A stretch of 64,000 nt of DNA from Acidobacteriota bacterium. GTDB lineage: Bacteria; Acidobacteriota; Terriglobia; Acidiferrales; UBA7541. Position 1 is the first letter of the stretch. Every line of letters begins with the position of its first letter. A model generated the notes under the pieces. It worked only from the letters and a program-made list of their open reading frames with translations, was not told the DNA's origin and searched no databases. Position numbers and translations under genes: made by a program. Shown here piece after piece: positions 43,702 to 52,521 of this stretch. The stretch is from the NCBI GenBank assembly GCA_013289955.1, contig JABCYZ010000016.1, positions 1 through 64,000 of the forward strand. Direction: 5' to 3'.

Positions 43702-45378
43702 ATGCTGTTTGCATCGCAAATCACGGTTGCTCACCAGAGCGTAGCCACCTTGGATCTCGTGATCATCGGGATCTATTTCGCGATCGTGTTTGGCATCGGC
43801 ATGTATTTTTCGAGGAGAGAACGAACCTCCGAGGACTACTTCCTCGCGGGCCGGGACATCGGCTGGTTCTTTATCGGCGCGTCTTTGTTTGTTTCGAATA
43901 TTTCTACCGAACATTTCATCGGTTTGTCGGGGACGGGCGCTTCGTCCGGATTAGCCGTGGGCCATTTCGAGTGGCTCGCCTGTTTGATCCTGCTGCTTCT
44001 GGGCTGGGTGTTCGTGCCTTTCTATCTGCGCTCAAACGTCTTCACGATGCCGGAGTTCCTCGAGCGCCGTTTCAATCGCAATTGCGCCGTCTATCTCGCG
44101 GCCATTTCCATCATCGCCTACATTTTCACAAAGATCTCCGTGCAACTCTACGCAGCGAGCGTTGTTCTGGAGCGTGTGGCGGGCTGGCCGCTTTGGAAGA
44201 CGGCTGTCGTCCTGGTGATCGCAACGGGCATTTATACTGTGGCCGGCGGGCTCGCCGCCGTCATCTATACGGACACGGTGCAGACTCTAATTCTGATTTG
44301 CGGTGCCGTTACCCTGACGATCATTGGTCTTCACCGTGTGGGCGGCCTGGAGCACTTGAGGACCATGGTGCCCGCCAGTTACTTCCACATGATCAAGCCG
44401 GTCACTGATAAGGATTTTCCCTGGACAGGAATATTTTTTGGGGCGCCGATCCTCGGCATTTGGTACTGGTGCACCGATCAGGTAATCGTACAGCGCGTGC
44501 TTTCCGCGCGCGACGAAGGGCACGCCAAATTAGGCACGATCTTCGCGGGCTTCTTGAAGATACTGCCGGTCTTCATGCTCGTCCTGCCCGGCATCATCGC
44601 CTTCGCGCTTTTCCCCGAACAGGTAAAGAAGCCCGATTTCGCGTACCCCACGCTCATCCTGAATTTGTTGCCGACCGGCCTGGTTGGGTTAGTGATGGCG
44701 GCGCTTCTTGCGGCAGTCATGGGTGCCATGAGTTCGGTGTTCAACTCCGCATCCACTTTGGTGACGCTCGATTTTTACAAGAAAATCCGTCCTCAAGCTT
44801 CCGAGAACCAGCTCGTAAATTTCGGCCGCATTGCCACCGGCTTCATGGTCGTCCTTGGACTGCTCTGGGTCCCCTTCATTCATTACATCAGCAGCCAGCT
44901 CTACATTTATTTGCAGAGCGTCCAGGCCTACATCTCTCCGCCGATCTCTGCTTGCTTCGTCCTTGGAATCTTGTGGCCGCGCCTGAACGGGTCCGGAGCG
45001 ATCTCCTCGCTTCTGACCGGGTTCGTTATGGGCGCCACTCGATTCATTCTCGAACTCGCCGATCGCGCCGCAAGTGGCCATTTCGAATCTCCTGTTGTGC
45101 GCTGGATCATCGACATGAACTTCCTGCACTACGCGATTTTCATGTTCGTGGTCTGTTCGCTGGTGCTTATCTCCGTCAGCTTGATGACCAAGGCGCCTGA
45201 CCCCAAGCAGCTCGCCGGGCTGACGTTCGCCACCGTCGACGACAAGATGGAAGCGGTCGCGGTCGGCATCCCCCAGCGCAAGCCTGCAAAAGAAACGCCG
45301 ACAGAGCATCGCATCAACATTTTCTTCAGCCTTCTTTTGCTGGCCACAGTGATCGGCTTGTGGATTTACTTCCGCTAG
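43702..45378 (+). CDS. Sodium:solute symporter (SSS family, SGLT-like)
   Basis: A 558-residue transporter with about 14 membrane helices. Family signs are RRERTSEDYFLAGRDIGWFFIGASLFVSNI near the start (helix 1, here split as SEDYFLAGRD and IGWFFIGASLF), YTVAGGLAAVIYTDTVQ, WYWCTDQVIVQRVLSARD and MGAMSSVFNSASTL. These WCTDQ and AGG-L-VY patterns are of the sugar-transporting SGLT subgroup. AAGGAGGA precedes the ATG. The nearby GH31 and GH13 genes suggest glucose or maltose as cargo, though the intervening hypothetical gene leaves the operon structure open. Confidence 0.88.
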   Translation: MLFASQITVAHQSVATLDLVIIGIYFAIVFGIGMYFSRRERTSEDYFLAGRDIGWFFIGASLFVSNISTEHFIGLSGTGASSGLAVGHFEWLACLILLLLGWVFVPFYLRSNVFTMPEFLERRFNRNCAVYLAAISIIAYIFTKISVQLYAASVVLERVAGWPLWKTAVVLVIATGIYTVAGGLAAVIYTDTVQTLILICGAVTLTIIGLHRVGGLEHLRTMVPASYFHMIKPVTDKDFPWTGIFFGAPILGIWYWCTDQVIVQRVLSARDEGHAKLGTIFAGFLKILPVFMLVLPGIIAFALFPEQVKKPDFAYPTLILNLLPTGLVGLVMAALLAAVMGAMSSVFNSASTLVTLDFYKKIRPQASENQLVNFGRIATGFMVVLGLLWVPFIHYISSQLYIYLQSVQAYISPPISACFVLGILWPRLNGSGAISSLLTGFVMGATRFILELADRAASGHFESPVVRWIIDMNFLHYAIFMFVVCSLVLISVSLMTKAPDPKQLAGLTFATVDDKMEAVAVGIPQRKPAKETPTEHRINIFFSLLLLATVIGLWIYFR

Positions 45379-45395
45379 CAGCGGTCGGGACCTAG

Positions 45396-45950
45396 ATGAG
45401 AGTTGCTGCGATCCGTACCTTGAAACCTAGCGTCACGCAGGAAGAAGCCCTGCGCTTCTTTCGTCGAGGCGTATTCAGTGCGGCGTATTGGCGGATTCGC
45501 AGCGGGCCTTTGCGGCGCATTGCGGACGCTTACGTGCCGTTCTGGGTCTACAAGGTGCGCTACGAGATAGGCCGCGCGCGGAAGACGCGTTTTTTTGCTC
45601 TCGATGCGGTCCGCGGCGCGCTCGATCTATTCGAGTTCCCGCGCGTTCCCGCGGAAAATGATCTCATCACCATTCAAACGCGGAATCAGCTCGTTCCAGG
45701 CCTCCTGCCGAAGGCCGCGGAGGAGCTCCTCAGAATGAAAGTCCTGCGCGTGCTTTTCCAGCAAGGCTTTTTCAAGCTGCGCACTCTTAAATTGGAGATC
45801 GAGCGGGTCCCTCTCGAGATGCATCTGCCGTATTGGCTGGCCTTTTACGGAAGCCATGACACGGCCAAATGCCGCGTCATGGACGCCGTCCGCCGCCGCA
45901 TCGAAGGCGGTAAAGCGGCCTCTTTTTTTGAGGAATGGCTCGCAGCATAA
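45396..45950 (+). CDS. Hypothetical protein
   Basis: A 184-residue soluble protein, rich in Arg and aromatic residues, with WxxYKVRYEIGRARKTRFFALDAV in the middle (VPFWVYKVRYEIGR) and no signal or membrane segment. I recognise no family. It starts 17 bases after the symporter stop on the same strand and ends 84 bases before the GH31 start, so it is probably cotranscribed with both. Confidence 0.65.
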   Translation: MRVAAIRTLKPSVTQEEALRFFRRGVFSAAYWRIRSGPLRRIADAYVPFWVYKVRYEIGRARKTRFFALDAVRGALDLFEFPRVPAENDLITIQTRNQLVPGLLPKAAEELLRMKVLRVLFQQGFFKLRTLKLEIERVPLEMHLPYWLAFYGSHDTAKCRVMDAVRRRIEGGKAASFFEEWLAA

Positions 45951-46034
45951 ATGAAAATGCAACGAGCGCCGCCCGGCGCTCAGGCGTATTCTAGTCGAGG
46001 ATTCTTCCACCGGACCCGCGAAGAAAGGAGCCGC

Positions 46035-48470
46035 ATGTCACGGCTTGCAAGATGGACCGCAATCGGCGTGCTGGTCCTTGCCTTCATCGCCAGCAATGCC
46101 GCGGCAGCGGGCTGGCAGCACATCGGAGTCGTTCAGCGCGTAGAGAAACTTCAGGATGGCGTCGAACTGACCGCTGGCTCTGCGAAAGTACGCATCACGG
46201 TTTTTCGCGATGGCGTGATCCGCGTGCGCCTCGCGCCGGAGGGCTCCTTTCCGAAGGATTTTTCCTGGGCGGTCGTCGAATCGGCGGATCCTCCTGCTTT
46301 CAATATCGAAGACGGCGAGTCGGAGCTGCGGATGACGGCAGGCCGCGTCGTTGTCCTCGTCAAGAAAGCGCCTCTGCTGATCCGTTTCGCGGATTCCTCG
46401 GGAAACGTTCTTCTCGCCGACGAACCCTCCCTGCCCATGGCTTGGAACGGCACGTATGTTCACGCCTGGAAGCGCATGGGGCCCGAGGAAAATTATTACG
46501 GTCTCGGCGACAAACCCGGCCCGATGAACCGCCGCAATCACGCCTATACGATGTGGAACACCGACTTTTTTGGCTGGCAGGAATCGGACGATCCTATCTA
46601 TAAGACCATCCCATTTTTCATCGGCATTAACAAAGGTGTGGCCTACGGCGTTTTTTTCGATAACACCTACCGCAGCAGTTTCGACTTCGGAAAAGAGTCG
46701 CCCGATTATCTTTCGTTTGGAGCCGAGGGCGGCGAACTGAACTATTACTTCATCGCCGGGCCGGAGCCCAAGAGAGTCGTCCGACAATTCACCGCGCTCG
46801 TAGGCCGCACGCCGCTTCCTCCGCTCTGGTCGCTCGGCTATCAGCAGAGCCGCTACAGTTATTATCCCGAAGCGCGTGCCCGCGAGATCGTGCAAACCTT
46901 GCGCGACAAAAGGATTCCCGCCGACGTCATTTATTTCGACATCGACTATCAACAAGGCAACGCGCCCTTCACCATCAACCGCGAGTATTTCCCCCATTTC
47001 GAGAAAATGATCGCGGATTTTCGCGCCGAGGGCATGCGCACCGTCGTGATCACCGACCTGCACATAAAAAAAGATTCTGACCACGGCTATACGCCATACG
47101 ATTCCGGAATAAAGAACGATGTCTTCGTGAAGAGTCGCGACGGCTCGGTGTATGTCGGCAAAGTCTGGCCCGGCGACAGCGTCTTTCCGGATTTCACGCT
47201 GACCCGCGTGCGCGACTGGTGGGGTGGACTGTACAAGGATTTCATCAACATGGGCGTGGCCGGCTTCTGGAACGACATGAACGAGCCCTCCACGTTCCAG
47301 ACTCTTTCCAAAACCATGCCGCTCGACAATCTGCACCGCCTTGATGACGGGACCACCCTCGACCATCGCGCCATTCACAATGTCTTCGGCATGGAAAACG
47401 CCCGTGCCACCTACGAAGGCCTTCTTAAATTAAAGCCTGACGAGCGGCCCTTTGTTCTTACACGCGCTGCTTATGCGGGCGCCGAGCGCTATGCCGCCAC
47501 ATGGACGGGCGACAACAGCGCCACCTGGAACCACATCGGCATGAGCATTCCGCAAATCATGAATCTTGGTCTTTCCGGTTATGCGATGGTGGGCGCGGAC
47601 GTCGGCGGATTCGCCGGGTCTCCCCCGGCGGATCTTCTGACTCGCTGGTACGAATTGGGCGTGTTCTACCCGATGTATCGCGACCACGCCGCGAAGGGAA
47701 CCGCCGATCACGAGCCGTGGGCCAGCGGGCCCGGCGAGGAAGCAATCCGCAAACGCTATATCGAGCTGCGCTACAAACTGCTTCCTTATATTTACACCGC
47801 GATGGAGGAAACCTCGCGCACCGGCGTGCCAGTCGTAGAGCCCCTCTTTATGGAATACCCCGCCGCCGAGCAGCTCTATGGCGAGGACCACGAGTTTCTC
47901 TTCGGCCGCGACCTCTTCGTAGCGCCGGTGGTCACCGAGAAAATTGACGCAGAAGACGTTCATCTGCCGCCCGGCCATTGGTACGATTTCTGGACTGAGG
48001 GAATTCCTTCTAGCGAGGACCAAATCTCCCTGCACCCGACGCTCGCGCAGATGCCGCTCTATGTCCGCGCCGGCGCCATCATTCCCATGCAGCCCGTCGT
48101 GCAAAGCACAAACGAAAAGCCGGAAGGTCCGCTCGAGCTGCGCGTTTATATGGGCGAGGATTGCCACGGCACGCTCTATCAGGACGATGGACACACATTT
48201 GCCTATCAAAAAGGAGAGTTCCTCCGCGTGAATTTCGCGTGCGAGGTCACCCCCCGGGATATGACGGTCACCGGCACGATAGAGAAAAATGCCTACAAAC
48301 CCTGGTGGACCAGCACGCGGCTGGAAATCTATGGAGCGGGCGCCGAGCCCAAAGAAGTCCGCATCGGCGATCAGCTGAATCACGACTGGCGCTACATCCC
48401 TAAAGCGCACTGCATCATACTCACCGTTCCGGACGCCCTCAAGAACTGGACCGTTCGTTTGAGTTTCTGA
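46035..48470 (+). CDS. GH31 family alpha-glucosidase, exported
   Basis: An 811-residue enzyme with a signal peptide (MSRLARWTAIGVLVLAFIAS). N-terminal beta-sandwich (about 40-230), catalytic barrel (about 255-590) and C-terminal sandwiches. The nucleophile Asp is in GFWNDMNEPS and the acid/base Asp in TWTGDNSATW; YQQSRYSYY and FDIDYQ are family-typical. It releases glucose from alpha-linked oligosaccharides in the periplasm. The ATG at 46035 has AAGGAG upstream; the frame open to 45951 lacks these features. Its stop lies only 4 bases from the end of the convergent GH13 gene. Confidence 0.92.
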   Translation: MSRLARWTAIGVLVLAFIASNAAAAGWQHIGVVQRVEKLQDGVELTAGSAKVRITVFRDGVIRVRLAPEGSFPKDFSWAVVESADPPAFNIEDGESELRMTAGRVVVLVKKAPLLIRFADSSGNVLLADEPSLPMAWNGTYVHAWKRMGPEENYYGLGDKPGPMNRRNHAYTMWNTDFFGWQESDDPIYKTIPFFIGINKGVAYGVFFDNTYRSSFDFGKESPDYLSFGAEGGELNYYFIAGPEPKRVVRQFTALVGRTPLPPLWSLGYQQSRYSYYPEARAREIVQTLRDKRIPADVIYFDIDYQQGNAPFTINREYFPHFEKMIADFRAEGMRTVVITDLHIKKDSDHGYTPYDSGIKNDVFVKSRDGSVYVGKVWPGDSVFPDFTLTRVRDWWGGLYKDFINMGVAGFWNDMNEPSTFQTLSKTMPLDNLHRLDDGTTLDHRAIHNVFGMENARATYEGLLKLKPDERPFVLTRAAYAGAERYAATWTGDNSATWNHIGMSIPQIMNLGLSGYAMVGADVGGFAGSPPADLLTRWYELGVFYPMYRDHAAKGTADHEPWASGPGEEAIRKRYIELRYKLLPYIYTAMEETSRTGVPVVEPLFMEYPAAEQLYGEDHEFLFGRDLFVAPVVTEKIDAEDVHLPPGHWYDFWTEGIPSSEDQISLHPTLAQMPLYVRAGAIIPMQPVVQSTNEKPEGPLELRVYMGEDCHGTLYQDDGHTFAYQKGEFLRVNFACEVTPRDMTVTGTIEKNAYKPWWTSTRLEIYGAGAEPKEVRIGDQLNHDWRYIPKAHCIILTVPDALKNWTVRLSF

Positions 48471-48474
48471 TTGT

Positions 48475-50439
48475 TCAGTCGAGCAGAAAAATAGAGATGG
48501 AGTGTGGGGGGACTGCAATCTGAGCTTCACCTTTAACTACTTCAGCTTTTGCCTGTCCGAGAAGCAAAGTGAATCCAGCCGCCCCCGCCGCCGGCGTGTC
48601 GTTCAGAGAAATTTTCAATGAGCGTTGTTCCGTCGAATTGTTGAAGGCCACGAGCACGCGCTCTTCTTCTGTCTCCCGCAAAAATACATAGGATGTTTCA
48701 TCCGAGAAAAGATGCCACAGCTTCCCTTCTTCTAAGGCAACGTGTTCCCGCCGCAGGCGCAACAGCTTTTGCACATACAAGAAGAGTTCCTCTTGTTCGG
48801 CGGTGCGCCCCTTAGCGGTAAAGGCGCTCTTTGGATCTCCGGGCCAGCCCCCTGGAAAATCCCGCCGGTTGTCCGGGTCTCCTCCGCCGGGCATTCCGAT
48901 TTCGTCCCCGTAATAAAGTTCGGGAATCCCGCGCAACGTCAGTGTCAGTCCAAACGCCAGCTTGGTCTTTGCCGGTGAGCTGCCGTCCGCCGTCGCCAGC
49001 CGCGCCACATCGTGGTTGGCGAAAAATGTCACCAGCGCATCGGGATGAACGTACAGCGAGTCGTGGCGCAGCACATCCGCGATCCGCCCTGCCGGCGCGT
49101 TTTCGAGAAGAACCTTCCGGAGCGCAAAAAACAGTGGAAAGTCGAACAGCGTGTTCAAGCCGGAATCGATGCCGTCAAATCGCCTCTGGCCGCCGGCGAA
49201 GAACGAAGTCACGGTCGGGTCGGGATGAAAAACTTCGCCGACGGTCGTCAGATAGGGATAGATACGGTGAAGCCCGGCGTGCCAAGCCGACCAAAAGCTC
49301 CGCGGGACGTAGGGAAACGTATCCAGCCGAAAGCCGTCGAGGCCGGAACTCTCCACCCACCAGATGCTGTCTTGCAAAAGATATTCGGCGACCGCCGGAT
49401 TTTCCGTGTTCAGGTCAGGCAGCACGTTGAAGAACCAGCCGTCCGTAAGATTTCGCGAAAGCCGCTGCGGGGCATGCGGATCGGCCAGCGCTTCGAACGG
49501 ATCATTGGCAATCGTTGGTTTCTCCGTCCGGCCGTAGAACGTGCCATGGATGCCTGCTGCCGTATCCAGATGTTGCTGCCGCGTTCCGTGAAACCAGTCA
49601 GGCGACGGCGGCTCGGCAACCCAGGGATGCCCTGGCCCCACGTGGTTGGGCACAAAATCGAAAAAGATCTTCATGCCTTGTCTGTGTGCTTCGGCGACGA
49701 GCTCCTGGTAATCCCCGATTGTTCCGAGGTGCGGATCCACAGCATATAGATCCACGGCGCCGTAACCGTGATAATCCTGCGCCGCGCCATTCTTCAAAAC
49801 AGGCGTCAACCAGAGAGTGGTCACGCCGAGATCCTTCAAGTAGGGAAGATGCTCGCGAATCCCGCGGAGATCGCCGCCATGATAGGCGCGCGGGTTCGAA
49901 CGATCGAGCGTGCCCGGAGCTTCGGCCGGCTCATCATTCGTTGGATCGCCATTCGCGAAACGGTCCGGCATGATCAGATAGATCACGTCCTCCTTCCGAA
50001 GCCCTTGAAATTTTCCGAGCTTCATCGCGCGCGCGGCCAGCGGGAGCTCAAACGAAGTTGCACCCGTCGGCGTTGTGACCCGGCAGACAGCGGTCCCGGA
50101 TTTTGTGTCGGGTCCGATCTTCAGCCAGACGAACAAATAGTCGCCTCGAGCGGTAGCCTGCGTGCGCTCCACCACAACGCTTGGCAAGTTGCAAACGACG
50201 TGAGTGGCTTCGAGATGATGTCCGGATAACAGCAGCATCACTTCCGGCGTCAGGTTGATCCACCACGAGGGCGGCTCGACTCTGGTCACGGTAGGCGCAT
50301 CCGCGTCTGGCTTTTGAGATGATTCGTTCCGGCTGGCGAGCGTCGCGGAACTCAAAACGAAGACGGCGCTCGCCGCGGCAAACGTTCGAATAGCGCGCCG
50401 GGGAATCGGGGCGCAAAACAAAAATGCGGGGATTTTCAC
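48475..50439 (-). CDS. GH13 alpha-amylase/neopullulanase-type enzyme, exported
   Basis: A 654-residue protein: signal peptide (after the RR at about 14-15, FAAASAVFVLSSATLA), an N-terminal Ig-like/cyclomaltodextrinase-N domain (about 50-135), the catalytic barrel (about 150-560) and a C-terminal beta domain. Conserved regions are DFVPNH, GFRLDTFPY (nucleophile Asp), GEVFH (acid/base Glu) and FFANHD. The domain order fits SusA/neopullulanase-like enzymes that degrade starch-type oligosaccharides in the periplasm. Start is GTG at 50439. The CBM9-like gene lies 60 bases upstream on the same strand, likely in one transcript. Confidence 0.9.
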   Translation of the reverse strand: MKIPAFLFCAPIPRRAIRTFAAASAVFVLSSATLASRNESSQKPDADAPTVTRVEPPSWWINLTPEVMLLLSGHHLEATHVVCNLPSVVVERTQATARGDYLFVWLKIGPDTKSGTAVCRVTTPTGATSFELPLAARAMKLGKFQGLRKEDVIYLIMPDRFANGDPTNDEPAEAPGTLDRSNPRAYHGGDLRGIREHLPYLKDLGVTTLWLTPVLKNGAAQDYHGYGAVDLYAVDPHLGTIGDYQELVAEAHRQGMKIFFDFVPNHVGPGHPWVAEPPSPDWFHGTRQQHLDTAAGIHGTFYGRTEKPTIANDPFEALADPHAPQRLSRNLTDGWFFNVLPDLNTENPAVAEYLLQDSIWWVESSGLDGFRLDTFPYVPRSFWSAWHAGLHRIYPYLTTVGEVFHPDPTVTSFFAGGQRRFDGIDSGLNTLFDFPLFFALRKVLLENAPAGRIADVLRHDSLYVHPDALVTFFANHDVARLATADGSSPAKTKLAFGLTLTLRGIPELYYGDEIGMPGGGDPDNRRDFPGGWPGDPKSAFTAKGRTAEQEELFLYVQKLLRLRREHVALEEGKLWHLFSDETSYVFLRETEEERVLVAFNNSTEQRSLKISLNDTPAAGAAGFTLLLGQAKAEVVKGEAQIAVPPHSISIFLLD

Positions 50440-50499
50440 ACCGGAAGCATAGAAAAAAAGGTGGCGTGGCGCCAGTCTTGTCTCAGCGGGCTAAAAAGT

Positions 50500-51165
50500 T
50501 CAACTTTCGAATACCAGTTTGCCAAATGCTTCGGGGACATGAAAATTCGGCACAGGTGTTTCGGTTGGCCGCCATGCCGAATAGAAACGCGGCTCGCTGG
50601 CCCCTTCCACGCGATAGAAGTTGACGCGCCAGGCCGCGGACGGCTCGAACCGCTCCGTCAAACTCTTCATCGGCAGCGCCAGCTCCGCCGTCCAGGTTCT
50701 GCTCTTTTCATCGATCCTGACACGCCGCTTCAACCCGCTCTTCAAATCGCGTTTTTCTCCTGGCGCGATATCCAGGTCGATCCAGAAACCGTTGGGACTC
50801 ACTTCAAATTCCTTGTAACGCCCGGCATCCCCGCCCTCTGGTTGCAGAAAAACTTCCACAACATCGCGGTCCCACAGCTGGTCCCTCCGCCCGTTTGGTT
50901 CCGCGTCCGGAAAAACCGTAAGGCTGTGGTAGCGCGCAAGGAATCTCAGATAAAGAGCCTCCGGCGTCCACAGCAGCCGCACCTCTGTCTCTCGCCGCGG
51001 ATCGGCATGTTTTCCTCGCCAGTCGTGATCGAACTGAATCGCCGGAGCGTTTTCCCACGCCGCCTTCTCCGGAAATCCGCCGGCATCGGTCCGGCCGGCA
51101 AAATGCGCGGCAACAGCTCTCTCCGTTTCGCGAGCCGACGATGTTTTCCCCGCCACCTTAGCCAT
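50500..51165 (-). CDS. CBM9-like carbohydrate-binding domain protein
   Basis: A 221-residue single-domain beta-sandwich of the carbohydrate-binding family 9-like group: ETEVRLLWTPEALYLRFLARYH, LWDRDVVEVFLQPEGGD, YKEFEVSPNGFWIDLDI and WTAELALPMKSL. No signal peptide is evident, so it may be cytoplasmic or exported by other means. It is probably cotranscribed with the GH13 gene downstream. Similar stand-alone proteins are common in Acidobacteriota; ligand unknown. Confidence 0.8.
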   Translation of the reverse strand: MAKVAGKTSSARETERAVAAHFAGRTDAGGFPEKAAWENAPAIQFDHDWRGKHADPRRETEVRLLWTPEALYLRFLARYHSLTVFPDAEPNGRRDQLWDRDVVEVFLQPEGGDAGRYKEFEVSPNGFWIDLDIAPGEKRDLKSGLKRRVRIDEKSRTWTAELALPMKSLTERFEPSAAWRVNFYRVEGASEPRFYSAWRPTETPVPNFHVPEAFGKLVFES

Positions 51166-51270
51166 GTACCTCGCGCGAGTTCAGAAAGTCGTAGCCCAGC
51201 ATACCCGCAAACGGAAGCGCATTATGCCGGAAACAGCGCGATGTGCGGAGTATGCCACGCAGCGCAGCAG

Positions 51271-51292
51271 AGGCCGGCGGTGCCGCCGGCTT
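51271..51292. other. Near-perfect GC hairpin in the divergent intergenic region
   Basis: GCCGGCGG, TG, CCGCCGGC: an 8-bp perfect palindromic stem with a 2-base loop, flanked by AG and TT. No T-tract follows, so it is not a standard terminator. It lies upstream of the enoyl-CoA hydratase gene. Confidence 0.4.
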
Positions 51293-51422
51293 GGGGCGAA
51301 TCGTTTGCGCACGCGTCCCATCTCTGCTCCAGAACACAAACCTGCGCCGTGGTAGCATCGAATTTAGTCCTTTAAAGCCGGTGTGAGGGCTTTCGAGCGG
51401 CAATTTCCGAGGAGGGCGGGGC

Positions 51423-52247
51423 ATGATTGAGCCGGTGGAAGAGCAAGACTATGTGTCACAACCCGGGCGTCGCGAGCCTGATCAGTTCGAATTCATAAAG
51501 ATGCGCGTCGACCGCAGCGTCGCGCGCATGACCCTCAGCCGTCCCGAACATAATCTCCTGAACGAAGCCTTTCTCCGCGAGCTCTCCGATGGAATCATCC
51601 TCGCTGGCCAGGACCCCGAAGTGAAGCTTGTCGTTCTCGATTCGGCTTGCAAGGTTTTTTGCGGCGGCATCGACATCGGCGAGTACACGTCCGAACGCGT
51701 TTTTCAGATGCTCGACGCTTTTCACGCGGCCTTCATGGGCATGCTCGAAGTGGGCAAGCCGGTGATTTGCGTCGTGAATGGCCCTGCCATCGGCGGCGGC
51801 GCCGAGCTCGCCGCCTTTGGCGATCTCGTGATTGCCACACCGAAGGCGCGTTTTGCGCAGCCCGAAATTTCCATCGGCGTTTTTCCGCCTCTAGCTTCAA
51901 CGATTCTTCCGTTTCTCGTTGGGCCGAAGCGAGCGCTCGAGATCATTCTCACCGGAGAAGCCATCACCGCGGACCACGCTCTGGAGCTGGGCCTCGTCAA
52001 CCGCCTGGTTCCCGAAGCCAAACTCGAACAGACCGTGAATGATTTGATCGAGCGCATCTCGGCGCACTCCGGCCCCGTTCTGACCATGGCCAAGAAAGCC
52101 ATTCTCGGCGGTATGGGCCTTTCGCTGCGCGATGGCTTGAAAAACTCCATGAACATTTTCCTCAATGAACTTTATCGCCTCGAGGATTCGCAAGAGGGGC
52201 TTCGCGCGCTTGTCGAAAAGCGCAAACCAGTCTGGAAGAATCGCTGA
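51423..52247 (+). CDS. Enoyl-CoA hydratase/isomerase family protein
   Basis: A 274-residue crotonase-fold protein. The oxyanion-hole segments are visible: SACKVFCGGIDIGEYT and VNGPAIGGGAELAAFGDLVIAT, followed by FAQPEISIGVFPP. The latter resembles cyclohexa-1,5-dienecarbonyl-CoA hydratase-like members, but the substrate cannot be fixed. The usual crotonase catalytic Glu pair is only partly conserved. GAGGAGGGCGGGG precedes the ATG. It stands alone, with the cobalamin riboswitch starting about 60 bases downstream. Confidence 0.85.
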   Translation: MIEPVEEQDYVSQPGRREPDQFEFIKMRVDRSVARMTLSRPEHNLLNEAFLRELSDGIILAGQDPEVKLVVLDSACKVFCGGIDIGEYTSERVFQMLDAFHAAFMGMLEVGKPVICVVNGPAIGGGAELAAFGDLVIATPKARFAQPEISIGVFPPLASTILPFLVGPKRALEIILTGEAITADHALELGLVNRLVPEAKLEQTVNDLIERISAHSGPVLTMAKKAILGGMGLSLRDGLKNSMNIFLNELYRLEDSQEGLRALVEKRKPVWKNR

Positions 52248-52304
52248 GCCTTCCCCCATGAGACGCTCATGCCCGCATTGACACTCCGAGACCCCCGGCT
52301 TACA

Positions 52305-52440
52305 CTGAGTTTCCAATTTGCAGGCAAGGGAAGTGGGGAAGGCCGTGAGAATCGGCCGCGGTCCCGCCACTGTCATCGGCTGAAACAGCCGTAAGCCAGG
52401 CTACCCTCCCGCGCCGCAGAGGCCAGCGCTTCTCGCGAGA
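52305..52440 (+). ncRNA. Cobalamin riboswitch upstream of btuF
   Basis: The conserved core is present in order: GGGAAG (from 52328), GTGAGAATC (52344-52352), CCCGCCACTGT (52363-52373) and the B12 box AAGCCAGGCTACC (52393-52405). It is followed by further hairpins and a terminator. Binding of cobalamin should shut off the btuFCD transport genes downstream. Confidence 0.9.
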
Positions 52441-52455
52441 AGAAGCGTCGCCAAG

Positions 52456-52487
52456 AAGCCCCAAGGTGTCTCGCGGGGCTTTTTTAT
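52456..52487 (+). terminator. Intrinsic terminator, expression platform of the cobalamin riboswitch
   Basis: AAGCCCC (52456-52462) pairs with GGGGCTT (52475-52481), followed by TTTTATT. It ends 35 bases before the btuF start, so the ligand probably controls transcription termination. A palindrome CTTCTCGCGAGAAG at 52429-52442 just upstream may be the competing element. Confidence 0.85.
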
Positions 52488-52521
52488 TGGACGAGAGATC
52501 TGATTTTGTCAGCGGGGAATT

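Noticed and set aside
42835..43914. Long version of the peroxidase frame
   Set aside because: The part upstream of 43389 is not protein-like and overlaps the symporter start; the shorter form has a ribosome site and a signal peptide.
46038..47378. Minus-strand frame of 446 codons over the GH31 gene
   Set aside because: Shadow of a GC-rich coding gene; no ribosome site or domain.
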